Positions 1-7,897 of a DNA stretch of 64,000 nucleotides are shown here, in pieces. A model generated the notes under the pieces. It was not told where the DNA came from. It did not search any database and saw only the letters and a list, made by a program, of their open reading frames with translations. How positions within the stretch are numbered: the stretch's first letter is position 1; every line of letters begins with the position of its first letter. Source of the DNA: G020348385 sp964410125 (GTDB lineage Bacteria > Acidobacteriota > Aminicenantia > Aminicenantales > Aminicenantaceae); contig CAYPGQ010000009.1 in the NCBI GenBank assembly GCA_964410125.1, positions 20,541-84,540 of the forward strand, read 5' to 3'. Both the position numbers and the translations under genes were made by a program.

Positions 1-700
1 TAAGTTCTTGTGTTTCGGCAAAACCGCTCGGCGTATACTCCAGCCCAGTCGACAATCCGAAGGCTCCCTGTTCCATGGCCTCTGCCACGAGCTTTTTCAT
101 CTGATCCATTTCTTCTGCTGTTGGTTCACGCTGGTCATCTCCCATCACAAAGCCGCGGACCGTGCCTTGGCCAATCAGAGTTGCGTGGTTCACTGCTGTC
201 CCTTTACTTTCTATCGCTTGATGAAATCCTTTCAAGTCTGTCCAATCGATCGAAATGTTGGCCTCCTCGGCCAAACGCTTTTCATAATCCGAAAGAGGGT
301 ATTTCATCGGGAACGGCGAAGACCCGCAATTCCCGCCCAATTCAGTTGTTACTCCCTGTCTTATTTTGCTTTCGGCCTTACGGTTGATCAGGATTTCGAT
401 ATCTGTGTGCGTGTGGATGTCGATAAACCCGGGCGATACAACCCGGTTTGTCGCGTCGATGACTGTTTTTCCCGTGGCATTTTGGAGGTTCCCGATTTGT
501 TTGATATGTTCTCCGATAATTCCGATATCGCCCTTGTATGGTTCATTGCTTATTCCATCTACCAGTGTCCCGTTTTTGATCACCAGGTCATAGATTTCGT
601 TTGTTCCGCTTTTCAAAAGACCGGATCCAGCAAAGCTCATGAACAGCCCTGCCTTTGCCGATGATTTAATAAATTCCCGCCGACTGATCTGTTTTTTCAT
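1..700 (-). CDS. N-acyl-D-amino-acid deacylase (D-aminoacylase family), N-terminal part
   Basis: Reads without a stop from ATG at 700 to the window edge (233 residues, C-terminal part outside). A ribosome site AGGAGA lies about 6 nt before the start. The N-terminus has a twin-arginine signal (SRREFIK, residues 6-12), so export through Tat is expected. The amidohydrolase start follows: a beta-sandwich segment (residues ~36-90), then PGFIDIHTHTD with the metal-binding HxH at 96-98, and GGNCGSSPFP with C125 at the position of the bridging metal-ligand Cys of D-aminoacylases. The family hydrolyses N-acyl-D-amino acids or related D-residue peptides using zinc. Substrate cannot be told from this fragment. 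The family call is secure; export is likely. Confidence 0.85.
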   Translation of the reverse strand, partial: MKKQISRREFIKSSAKAGLFMSFAGSGLLKSGTNEIYDLVIKNGTLVDGISNEPYKGDIGIIGEHIKQIGNLQNATGKTVIDATNRVVSPGFIDIHTHTDIEILINRKAESKIRQGVTTELGGNCGSSPFPMKYPLSDYEKRLAEEANISIDWTDLKGFHQAIESKGTAVNHATLIGQGTVRGFVMGDDQREPTAEEMDQMKKLVAEAMEQGAFGLSTGLEYTPSGFAETQEL

Positions 701-748
701 GACCATCTCCTGGGCAATATCATACCCTTTTTTCTATTTTTAATAAAT

Positions 749-780
749 GGGGACGTCCCCAAGAGTCGTCCCCAAGAGTT
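749..780. repeat. Short GGGGACGTCCCC palindrome with tandem CCCCAAGAGT
   Basis: A perfect 12-bp palindrome at 749-760 is followed by two copies of TCCCCAAGAGT just past the stop of the neighbouring gene. The same core, GGGGACGTCCC, occurs at 48618-48628. It resembles REP-type sequences mobilised by REP-associated transposases in other bacteria; that link is inference. Confidence 0.45.
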
Positions 781-2974
781 ACCAGCGCCAGGAGTACTGG
801 ACTTTGACGAAAAACTGATTCAATTCCGAGAGAAATCTACCCTGGGTGTCCAGCCAGTTGCGGTTATATACAACAAAAATGTCTAGCAGACTGCGGTAGG
901 TGAAACGCAGGCGGGTATTCAAGCCTAAGGATTTGGTGATGTTGTCATACTGAAGGAAACTGAGAATCTGGAAATTGGAGGTGAGGAAAAGATCAACTCG
1001 AGCTCTTACCATTTGGATATCCACATCTCCCGTGGGGAGTTTCCCCCAGTTCCTTTCTCCTTGGAAACCCAAGTTCAAGCGGTGTGAAGGCCTCCATGCG
1101 AGTTCAACCTGCAACTGGTCCATAGTTCCGTCATATAGCGTGCCGAACCACCAACTGATTTTTGTCGTCACTTTTCGTTTGCTGGCTGATTGAAATTCCA
1201 GGCGGTAGCGCCACCAATTGTATTCGCCTGCCTTGACAAAGACATCCTCAGCAATTTCGAATTCTTCGGGAATACGTTCGTAATAAGGGACGATATTGAA
1301 TTCGATCCGGTCGCCACTTTCCAAACGCCAGTTGAGCGGAGCGGTGAAAATTCTCCACTGGTAAATCTTTCCATCTAAATCCCAAACAGCCTGTGTGAAA
1401 AATTCGTGCATCATTTGCCGTACCCAGGACCAGTTCGGTCTGGGCTTAAAGTTAAGATTGAAGTTGGCTTTGTAGATTCCTCTCCAGGGTACAAATCCCA
1501 TTGAAGGGTCATAATCTTCGCCGATGCGTTTAAAATTAAAAGAGATGTCCCAGAGATCATTCGGATAATCGATGGAGAATCCGAAAGCTGTGCGGTCATT
1601 TCCCAAATCCTCCCGGTTGTTGAACAATCCCCAGACCCCGACCAGGAAGTTTTTATCACCTTGAAATTTGGATGTCTTGTACACAAAATCGCCGCCAACC
1701 TGCCAGCTGTTTTTGCGTCCAAGGGGATCTCCAGCGGTCACGATAAAACCAAATTTTGATTCAGCCCAAATATTTTGAAAACCACGTGCAGCAAAAAGAT
1801 TGGTTCTTGGAGAAAGACCATCAACTGGACGCATCAATGAATTGAGAACACCGAAGCTAAACCTGCCGGTGCTGCCAGTCGCTTTCACGGCCGCATCTAT
1901 CGGAACCGTTTCTCCCTCTTCCAGCCCGATGCGCCGGCTGAAAAAAGGCACCAAGTCTCTGCTGTGGTGGAAGCTCATTCCTAGTCCGAATTCGTAAATA
2001 TCTGAACCTTCGAGGAAAAAAGTTCTTTTTTCAGGAAAAAAAAGAGGAAACCGTGTCAGGTTGATCCGTCGAGTGTCGACTTCGGTTTCGGCAAAATCCG
2101 TGTTGATGCTCAGGAGCCCGGTGACATTTCCCCCGAAATTTTTCATGACATCCAGACCCGGCTCGAAATTGTAAGAGACCGCTTCTTCGGGAGAATTCTG
2201 TATACGGTTCCCCAAAACATACGGCCGGACGGTCAATCCCTTTCCCTGTTGGAATGCTGGGAGTGAGGTGAGTTGGCCAGCGGTGCTTACGTTTGTGACT
2301 TTAAAGTTGCGATTGGGAGCCGCCCAGCGGTCGGTCTCCTGCAACCGTTGGATCCGGCGTTCCACGTTAAATCCCCATTGTGTCAATCCTGTCGCGAAAC
2401 GGATGGTTTTGATCGGTATGAAAATTTCTGCGCTCCAGCCTTGTTCAAACCGCCTTGCTGCTGCCTCCCAGATTCCGTCCCACTGTGCATTCTCTCCTTC
2501 TCCCTCTCTCTCGATTAAGCCGTCATACCTGGCTCCGTTCGGATTGATGGCGAAGATGTATCCGGTTCTTCCGTTTGAAAAAGTGTCCAGCACGATCTTC
2601 ATATGGTCTTCACCACGCAATTGGGCATCCCGTTGCATGGTGTAGCTCACGATCTTATCCGGATCGCTGTCGAAGCACATGATCCCGAAATAAATCGATT
2701 GGGAATCCACAACGACTCGCACTTCGGTCTTCATGCTAGGAGGAACACCCTCATCCGGTTCTACCATGGTCAAAGGTCCGATAGGTGTTGCTTTTTGCCA
2801 CAGAGCCTCTGTTAAGTGGCCATCAATCTTAATTTTTTCCTGTTGGGAGATCTGATACACCTGTGCGTCTGCTGATGGCGTTCTTGCCTTCGATTGAATC
2901 GATCCAGGCAGGCATAAAAGGAGGATGATGAAAGAGGAGGTGAAAAGGAATCTGATGGCAGAGGCTTTATCCAT
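779..2974 (-). CDS. Exported DUF5916 outer-membrane protein with N-terminal CBM9-like domain
   Basis: 731 residues. A signal peptide (hydrophobic residues ~10-25) is followed by a CBM9-like sugar-binding fold (residues ~42-210: DGHLTEALWQKA, YFGIMCFDSDPDKI, GYIFAINPNGARYDG). The rest matches the DUF5916 family (LTRFPLFFPEKRTFFLEG) with alternating aromatic strands and a C-terminal aromatic residue (YSWRW), as in outer-membrane beta-barrels. Members are often loosely annotated as hydrolases; the real role is unknown, possibly glycan binding or uptake at the surface. The start has no strong ribosome site, but it places the signal peptide correctly. It stands alone on this strand. Confidence 0.8.
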   Translation of the reverse strand: MDKASAIRFLFTSSFIILLLCLPGSIQSKARTPSADAQVYQISQQEKIKIDGHLTEALWQKATPIGPLTMVEPDEGVPPSMKTEVRVVVDSQSIYFGIMCFDSDPDKIVSYTMQRDAQLRGEDHMKIVLDTFSNGRTGYIFAINPNGARYDGLIEREGEGENAQWDGIWEAAARRFEQGWSAEIFIPIKTIRFATGLTQWGFNVERRIQRLQETDRWAAPNRNFKVTNVSTAGQLTSLPAFQQGKGLTVRPYVLGNRIQNSPEEAVSYNFEPGLDVMKNFGGNVTGLLSINTDFAETEVDTRRINLTRFPLFFPEKRTFFLEGSDIYEFGLGMSFHHSRDLVPFFSRRIGLEEGETVPIDAAVKATGSTGRFSFGVLNSLMRPVDGLSPRTNLFAARGFQNIWAESKFGFIVTAGDPLGRKNSWQVGGDFVYKTSKFQGDKNFLVGVWGLFNNREDLGNDRTAFGFSIDYPNDLWDISFNFKRIGEDYDPSMGFVPWRGIYKANFNLNFKPRPNWSWVRQMMHEFFTQAVWDLDGKIYQWRIFTAPLNWRLESGDRIEFNIVPYYERIPEEFEIAEDVFVKAGEYNWWRYRLEFQSASKRKVTTKISWWFGTLYDGTMDQLQVELAWRPSHRLNLGFQGERNWGKLPTGDVDIQMVRARVDLFLTSNFQILSFLQYDNITKSLGLNTRLRFTYRSLLDIFVVYNRNWLDTQGRFLSELNQFFVKVQYSWRW

Positions 2975-3118
2975 TGTTTTTCTGAATGCATTAGTATAAG
3001 AAGAATGTTATATTTAGACAAGGAGTAATAAAGATTAAAAAAGCTTCTAAGGTAAAAAATTGGCTTTAATACGAAAATAATCAGTTTGTTATAAATAACT
3101 TAAGTCGGTCCGCCCCCG

Positions 3119-3640
3119 TTATTTGGCTTGTTGGCCGATGCGGAAGTCAAAGGACGAGATCAAAAATTTGCTTGTTGACTCAAAGGTCCGTTTCAACTCT
3201 GTATATTCCTTTTCGAGTGGGGATTCCACCTTCAACAGTACGTTTTCTGGAGAAGCGGCACTGACAAGGGTTGATATTGGGCCCAGAGGTGGCATTTGCT
3301 TCGAACGGGGAAGGGTTAGAAATATGATGCTGACGGATATAACCAACACCGTGATGGCGGCGGCGAGGGATGGGATGAGGGCAAGAGTTTTGCGGCGAGG
3401 TTCTGTTCCCAGCTCTGTTCTTCCGGGAATAGCCATCATGATTTTTTTGTTCAAGGATTCGTCAAAATCCTCGAGAATGGCCTTTTTATCCTGAGTAAAC
3501 TTCGGCTTGAGGGATGTGCAGAGTTCGGCATATTCCCGGCATGAATCACATCGTCGCATGTGCCTTTGCACCTTGCGGGATGTTGGTTTTCCCGAATCCA
3601 TGGCTTGAGATATTTTCCATTTATAAATGGGGCAAAACAT
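3119..3640 (-). CDS. Anti-sigma factor with zinc-finger motif and one membrane span
   Basis: 173 residues from the chosen ATG at 3640, which has GAGGAG 7 nt upstream. Two earlier in-frame ATGs (3658, 3655) overlap the sigma-factor stop. The N-terminus carries the zf-HC2 pattern: C3, then H27, C31, C34 (HMRRCDSC). A single hydrophobic span lies at ~86-110, leaving a short outer domain. This is the standard plan of a membrane anti-sigma factor that holds an ECF sigma factor in the cytoplasm until a signal arrives. It directly follows the sigma gene and is very probably co-translated with it. Confidence 0.85.
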   Translation of the reverse strand: MFCPIYKWKISQAMDSGKPTSRKVQRHMRRCDSCREYAELCTSLKPKFTQDKKAILEDFDESLNKKIMMAIPGRTELGTEPRRKTLALIPSLAAAITVLVISVSIIFLTLPRSKQMPPLGPISTLVSAASPENVLLKVESPLEKEYTELKRTFESTSKFLISSFDFRIGQQAK

Positions 3641-3654
3641 TTTGCTTCTCCTCA

Positions 3655-4257
3655 TCATAAGAATGAAAATTTATGGGCAGCAGGAGTGGTTCCTGCGAGT
3701 TTTCCAGAAGCGATAGGCAAATCCATCCTCTTTCCTAGATTCAGCCGGGCCCTATGCAGGAGGACCCGGACAGTGACCGGCTTTTTGTTCAGGATTTTTG
3801 CCATCTCTTTGATCGGCATGTCCTCACCATAATGCAGCCACAGGGCCTCGTATTGCCTTTCTCCCAACTTGCTGGCCAAATGCCAGATATTTTGAGATTC
3901 CTCCTTCTGGATGACGATTTCCTGTGGATCTGGAGGCGATGGGGAAGGATCGAGAGAAGTCGATCTTTTTTTCTCCAACCGGAAGCGGCTGATGGCTTGC
4001 CGGATGGCAATCGTGTACAGCCATGTCGAGAATCTCCGTTCGGGATTAAATCGGTCGATATTCCGGAAGGCTTTAAGAAAGGTTTCCTGGATCAGGTCTT
4101 CGATATCCTGGTCTGTTTTGAAACGGTGCCGTAGAAAATAAAACAACCGGAAGCTGTAACGGGAGACCAATTCCTCAAAAGACGACCGGGAGCCAGAAGC
4201 CACCTTAGAAGCCAGCTCTTCATCGGAAAGATGTTTGACTGCTTGGATGCTGCTCAT
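3655..4257 (-). CDS. ECF-type RNA polymerase sigma factor
   Basis: 200 residues from ATG 4257. Region 2 is clear (DLIQETFLKAF, FSTWLYTIAIRQAISRFR, residues ~35-110), and region 4 has the helix-turn-helix (MPIKEMAKILNKKPVTVRV, ~135-185). A longer frame could start at 4308, but those 17 extra residues are coded by the end of a dispersed repeat and look unlike the family. The 4257 start keeps the usual ECF N-terminus (LSDEELASKVASGS) and has AAGGAG about 11 nt upstream. The stop TGA overlaps the anti-sigma reading frame. Likely controls an envelope response; targets unknown. Confidence 0.88.
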   Translation of the reverse strand: MSSIQAVKHLSDEELASKVASGSRSSFEELVSRYSFRLFYFLRHRFKTDQDIEDLIQETFLKAFRNIDRFNPERRFSTWLYTIAIRQAISRFRLEKKRSTSLDPSPSPPDPQEIVIQKEESQNIWHLASKLGERQYEALWLHYGEDMPIKEMAKILNKKPVTVRVLLHRARLNLGKRMDLPIASGKLAGTTPAAHKFSFL

Positions 4258-4279
4258 CAACCTACTAGCTCCTTCTTCT

Positions 4280-4515
4280 GGGTTATTTATAAAAAATGGC
4301 GATGCCAATATTCAATTTTAAGAAAAATAAATTTTCAAATTCAACAAAAATATTCATCGACATTTTTTACCCTTTGGGCAAGCCAATCTCACTACATCGG
4401 CAGCGTTGTAGCCCATTTGTGGTGGATAACCACAGCGCCATGGGCCACCGCCTTGCCTCCATTAATACTAGGGCGGGGCGGAGGGTCTTGGCTCGTGAAT
4501 AATCCAGAATCATTA
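4280..4515 (+). mobile_element. MITE-like dispersed repeat, copy 1 (diverged)
   Basis: Shares with copy 2 (47481-47728) the left-end block TATTTATAAAAAATGGCGATGC, an inner block around 4351-4400 (ATTCATCGACATTTTTTACC, then GCAAGCCAATCTCACTACATC), and the right end TGAATAATCCAG at 4496-4507. The outer TTAACC/GGTTAA bases are lost. Same orientation as copy 2. No protein frame runs through it. It lies between the sigma gene and the next gene and fills that gap. Confidence 0.65.
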
Positions 4516-4544
4516 TAATCCTTATTTAGGCTATTTCCTAGAGT

Positions 4545-5489
4545 CTACGGCAAGAGATTGAAATGCGAGATAAGATGGAAGGCTGAGAATTTTGTTTTGC
4601 CCATTGCGATATCGAGCAAAGCTTTGCTGGGATAGTTCATCTCCATGTAAACTTTTTTCCCTTTCGTTGCAATCACGATATCTTGAGGGATCTTAAATTT
4701 TGTCTTCATTTCTTCCAGCTGCATGTTTGCTAAAGAAATCAGGCCTCTCAAGACGTTTTCCATATTTTGGGCATCTTCCAAGGTTTTGACCGTAAAATTC
4801 AGGCGGATGTTGAAATTTTCTTTAATTTCTGCAAGTGAGAACATAGCCGATTCTGTCTTTTTGATGATAAAAACTTTGGATTTACCCTCTGCCAGAGAAG
4901 AAATGTCTTTCGCCAACGCAGCTAAAAAGGCATTGGAAGGAATCTCTTTAATATACTCATTCATCGGGGAACTGGCGATATTCGCTTTTTTCCCGGCGAT
5001 GACATCCAACGTCAACTTGATCGCATCCTGGTTGGGCCCAATCAAAGCGAGGTTATCACCAGCGAAGGCCCCGTATTCATCCCCACCCCAGTTGTGGATG
5101 ATGAATTGGCCATGCGGGATTTCTTTGTGGGATTCTTCTGCCCCTAGAAGGCCGAGAAGATGATCGCGGTCAAAATTCCCCTGGAGGCAGGCCACTATGT
5201 TCTCTTCTCCCTTTCCAAACCCGAACACGGTGATGCCGTGGATATCCTCTTTAAGGTTGATTCTGTATTTCTTGAGGAAGTTCTCATTCTTTTTCCCCAA
5301 TCCCACAACGTCTTCCTCGTTGAGCAAATGATTCCCGATTTGGGTGGCAGCAAATTTCTCCAAATCGAAGTGAATCACCCAGCTTGCCTCGGCGGGGATG
5401 ATCGATTTTTGTAGGTTGGTCGCCAAAAGTTCGCAACAAAAGAACATGGCGAAAATGACAGTTACCATAATGATGACAGCTTTTTTCAT
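4545..5489 (-). CDS. Secreted protein of unknown function
   Basis: 314 residues with a clear signal peptide (hydrophobic residues ~5-22) and AAGGAG 6 nt before the ATG. The mature part begins PAEASWVIHFDLEKFAATQIG, a pattern seen in exported proteins of unknown function in Acidobacteria and Planctomycetes, where the start of the fold is a beta-strand followed by a helix. No catalytic motif or membrane anchor is visible. The order sigma, anti-sigma, repeat, this gene on one strand hints that it may belong to the sigma regulon, but the 300-bp repeat-filled gap makes that weak. Confidence 0.6.
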   Translation of the reverse strand: MKKAVIIMVTVIFAMFFCCELLATNLQKSIIPAEASWVIHFDLEKFAATQIGNHLLNEEDVVGLGKKNENFLKKYRINLKEDIHGITVFGFGKGEENIVACLQGNFDRDHLLGLLGAEESHKEIPHGQFIIHNWGGDEYGAFAGDNLALIGPNQDAIKLTLDVIAGKKANIASSPMNEYIKEIPSNAFLAALAKDISSLAEGKSKVFIIKKTESAMFSLAEIKENFNIRLNFTVKTLEDAQNMENVLRGLISLANMQLEEMKTKFKIPQDIVIATKGKKVYMEMNYPSKALLDIAMGKTKFSAFHLISHFNLLP

Positions 5490-5537
5490 TTTTTACTCCT
5501 TTTCTGCCTGAATTTGTCTGTTCACCTTTTTATACGC

Positions 5538-5558
5538 TGTAACAGGGATAACGTTACA
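5538..5558. promoter_or_regulatory. Inverted repeat TGTAAC-N9-GTTACA
   Basis: Perfect 6-bp arms separated by 9 nt, about 50 bp upstream of the secreted-protein start at 5489. Placement suits an operator, but no binding protein is known and short inverted repeats arise by chance. Confidence 0.3.
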
Positions 5559-5639
5559 TACATGCTAGGAGCCCATTATGCTCCTTGCCCCAGGAACAGA
5601 CAGGTCTGGAAATTTGTGGTCATCAAAAACCGGGAAATT

Positions 5640-5835
5640 TTGGATCAGATAAAAGAGGAATGCATAAAAAGAATTCTATTCCAGAGGATGTGACAAAAAA
5701 AATACTCAATATCCCCGACAACTACAAAAGGGTTTGCATAACCCCGATCGGCATCCCGTATGAGTGGCCGGAAACGCTTCCTAAAAAGGATCTCAAAGAG
5801 GCAATCGTTTACGATAAGTTTCAGGGATCGCTGAT
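5640..5835 (+). pseudogene. Nitroreductase C-terminal remnant
   Basis: The plus-strand frame encodes KKILNIPDNYKRVCITPIG followed by IPYEWPETLPKKDLKEAIVY and DKF, which matches the last ~45 residues of nitroreductase-family flavoproteins (LGIPE..ALIPIGYP...PKKPLEEIVYYEKF). No upstream nitroreductase core (FMN-binding Arg/Ser motifs) is present in the preceding 150 bp, and the frame runs on into the tail of the convergent gene. This is best read as a decayed 3' end left by deletion. Confidence 0.5.
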
Positions 5836-6915
5836 TTACTTTTTGAGCTCGAAAAGAGCTTTGGCTTTTTCTTCCCCGTTCACGATGATAGAAATCTGGT
5901 GAGTTCCCGGATAGTGCCTCCTGGTTGTCTGCTCCTGGAATGACTGTTTTTTGGATATGGAATAGTTTCCCGAATCATAGTTTTTTTCGGTGATTTTGAA
6001 CACTTTTTTGGATGACTTGCCTTTGGCTTTGACGAAATAGACAGCATACTCCAGACGCACTTTGCTCTTTTTCTCGACAGTAATGTCAAAGGAAGAGGTC
6101 AAAACATCTCCGATGCGCAAGGCTTTTTTATCGAGCTTCAAATTTCCCACACTGATCAAGGAAGGATCGCTGTACCCAAAAATCGCGAGAGCTCTTTTGT
6201 TTCCTGCCTTGAGCATTGTGCGGCAGGCATGTTTCACGATTTTATCAGTATTTTCTGACTGCCCGTGCCATTTCTCGCAGATTCCCAACGCCAATTCGGG
6301 GTTGTCTTTGGAGATGTCGTTCAAGTTGTTGGCCACGCTTCGTCTTACATCTTCCGAGGTGTCGTATTTCAGTTTTTCCAAGATGGGCAAAATGAGGCTC
6401 GGGTCTTTTTTGAATTTGGGCAGCGCCATTGCCCAAGGGAGCCTCGGACGGCATCCCTCACTGGCCAAGCGCCGGACCTTTGGATTTTTATCATCGGCCC
6501 AATCCAACATGTAGGCCATGCCTTTTTCAGGTTCTTTGGCGAGGAAAGGTCGGATGGCCAGCTCGGATGAGTAGTATTTTGTGAAGTGCTTTAGGGCAGG
6601 CAAAGAAAGATCCCAATAATCCATTCCGTAAGTGGCCACAATGTTGGGAAGGGCCATCGCTTCGAAACCCTTGACATCTGGAGCTGCTTTTATAAGGATA
6701 TCCAGAGCTTTTTTATAAGGCTTAGGCAGTGTGTCAAACAAACACTTTGTCGTGTGCCTCATCTTGTCCAGTAGTTCTTTTGCTTCGAAAGATTCATCGA
6801 ACATGAGTCTGAGGAATCGTGGTTTGTCGAATGAAGGGTAGTGTTGTTCGATGGCATCCGCAAATTTATTGATCGAATCCAGAGTGAAAAACATGTCTTT
6901 AAGCCGTTCAGCCAT
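5836..6915 (-). CDS. DNA alkylation repair glycosylase, AlkC/AlkD (HEAT-repeat) family
   Basis: 359 residues. The first ~240 form helical repeats with family hallmarks (FEAMALPNIVATYGMDYWD, DKNPKVRRLASEG, SEDVRRSVANNLNDISKD). In this family the HEAT-like repeats cradle DNA and excise 3-methyl or 7-methyl purines without flipping the base. The last ~110 residues are beta-rich, like the Ig-like domain of AlkC proteins that have one, which points to AlkC rather than AlkD. No RBS of note; the start ATG is the first residue of a typical MAERLKD N-terminus. Cytoplasmic. Single-gene unit. Confidence 0.8.
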   Translation of the reverse strand: MAERLKDMFFTLDSINKFADAIEQHYPSFDKPRFLRLMFDESFEAKELLDKMRHTTKCLFDTLPKPYKKALDILIKAAPDVKGFEAMALPNIVATYGMDYWDLSLPALKHFTKYYSSELAIRPFLAKEPEKGMAYMLDWADDKNPKVRRLASEGCRPRLPWAMALPKFKKDPSLILPILEKLKYDTSEDVRRSVANNLNDISKDNPELALGICEKWHGQSENTDKIVKHACRTMLKAGNKRALAIFGYSDPSLISVGNLKLDKKALRIGDVLTSSFDITVEKKSKVRLEYAVYFVKAKGKSSKKVFKITEKNYDSGNYSISKKQSFQEQTTRRHYPGTHQISIIVNGEEKAKALFELKK

Positions 6916-6980
6916 TGCAGTTTCCTCCCCAAATATATTAAGTTATTATGGACGCGACTTCAAATTCAAAAGGGGATTAA

Positions 6981-7030
6981 AAGGGGAAGGTTCTATTTTT
7001 CATGTTTTTGAAAAATAGAACCGTCCCCTT
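6981..7030. repeat. REP-like hairpin (21-bp stem, one mismatch)
   Basis: Arms 6981-7001 and 7010-7030 pair except for one position; the loop is 8 nt. Each arm contains GGTTCTATTTTTC and ends in a GGGG/CCCC run, and the 3' side runs into T-rich sequence. It lies between divergent genes, so a terminator role is unlikely. The arm sequence resembles REP palindromes linked to REP-associated tyrosine transposases in other lineages. Confidence 0.6.
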
Positions 7031-7192
7031 TTTTTATTGAAATGACACTCAATTTCGTTTAAAATATAATTTACTAAATTTCTGAGGTTTTTTGATAAAA
7101 TAGGCAGCCTTCATCAAGGCAAAAAACAAACAATACTTTTATTTAAATCGAAAGCATTAATAATAGTTTTTTTTATAACGGAGCAGGGAATA

Positions 7193-7873
7193 ATGGAAAA
7201 AAAGATAAAACCTTTCATTCAAGTGTATTGTCCTGAATGCCAGGAGATGATAAGTCCAGGAGAATGGACGGCCTGTCCGTATTTCGAGGGTGCAAAGCTG
7301 GATGTCAATGACACCGAAGATGCGATGAAACAAATTTTTCGCTGTCATGTCCAGTGCGATTGCAAGATTGAATACTCCTATTACGAGGGAGACAAATTAG
7401 TCTCCAAAGTCGAAGACGCGATCGAGGATCCCGAGAGTTTGCGGCGAATCTTGTCCTTGGTAACGAAAAAAAAGGATAAAGAAAAAGAAAGGAAATCGAA
7501 AAAAATCCTTCTAGTAGATGATGATAGAGATTTCTTGGAAATGCACACGGCTGTGCTGGAGCATAGGGGATATGAGGTGATTACAGCCCAGAGCTCCAAT
7601 GAATGCATGGCAAAGTTGGATGAGACAAAGCCAGACATCGTTATTCTCGACGTCATGATGGAACAGTTCGATTCCGGCTTCAAAGCCAGCGAGAAGATCA
7701 AACAGAAACACAAAAACCTTCCAGTCATGCTTTTAACATCGATCGGAGCACAAACAAACTTGGATTTTTCATCAAACGATGATGTTCTGAAAGTTAGCGG
7801 GGCGGATGCCCTTCTGGATAAACCAGTGAGCCCCAAAGTCTTGATCGATGAGATCGAGCGGCTGACAAGCTAG
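7193..7873 (+). CDS. Response regulator: Cys-rich N-terminal domain plus receiver
   Basis: 226 residues. The N-terminal ~90 residues hold a CxxC (YCPECQ), further Cys residues (ACPYF) and a CHVQCDC cluster, suggesting zinc or Fe-S binding. A charged linker leads to a receiver domain (KKILLVDDDRDF; phospho-acceptor D153 in DIVILDVMM; conserved Lys in LLDKPVSP). There is no DNA-binding output domain, so output is probably by protein contact. First gene of the redox-signalling operon; 24 nt before the hydrogenase-like kinase, its probable partner. RBS GGAG/AGGG upstream of the ATG. Confidence 0.85.
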   Translation: MEKKIKPFIQVYCPECQEMISPGEWTACPYFEGAKLDVNDTEDAMKQIFRCHVQCDCKIEYSYYEGDKLVSKVEDAIEDPESLRRILSLVTKKKDKEKERKSKKILLVDDDRDFLEMHTAVLEHRGYEVITAQSSNECMAKLDETKPDIVILDVMMEQFDSGFKASEKIKQKHKNLPVMLLTSIGAQTNLDFSSNDDVLKVSGADALLDKPVSPKVLIDEIERLTS

Positions 7874-7897
7874 AAGGCTGATAATCCACCAAGTTCC

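Noticed and set aside
4258..4308. Longer sigma-factor start at 4308
   Set aside because: Extra residues come from the repeat end and are unlike ECF sigma factors.
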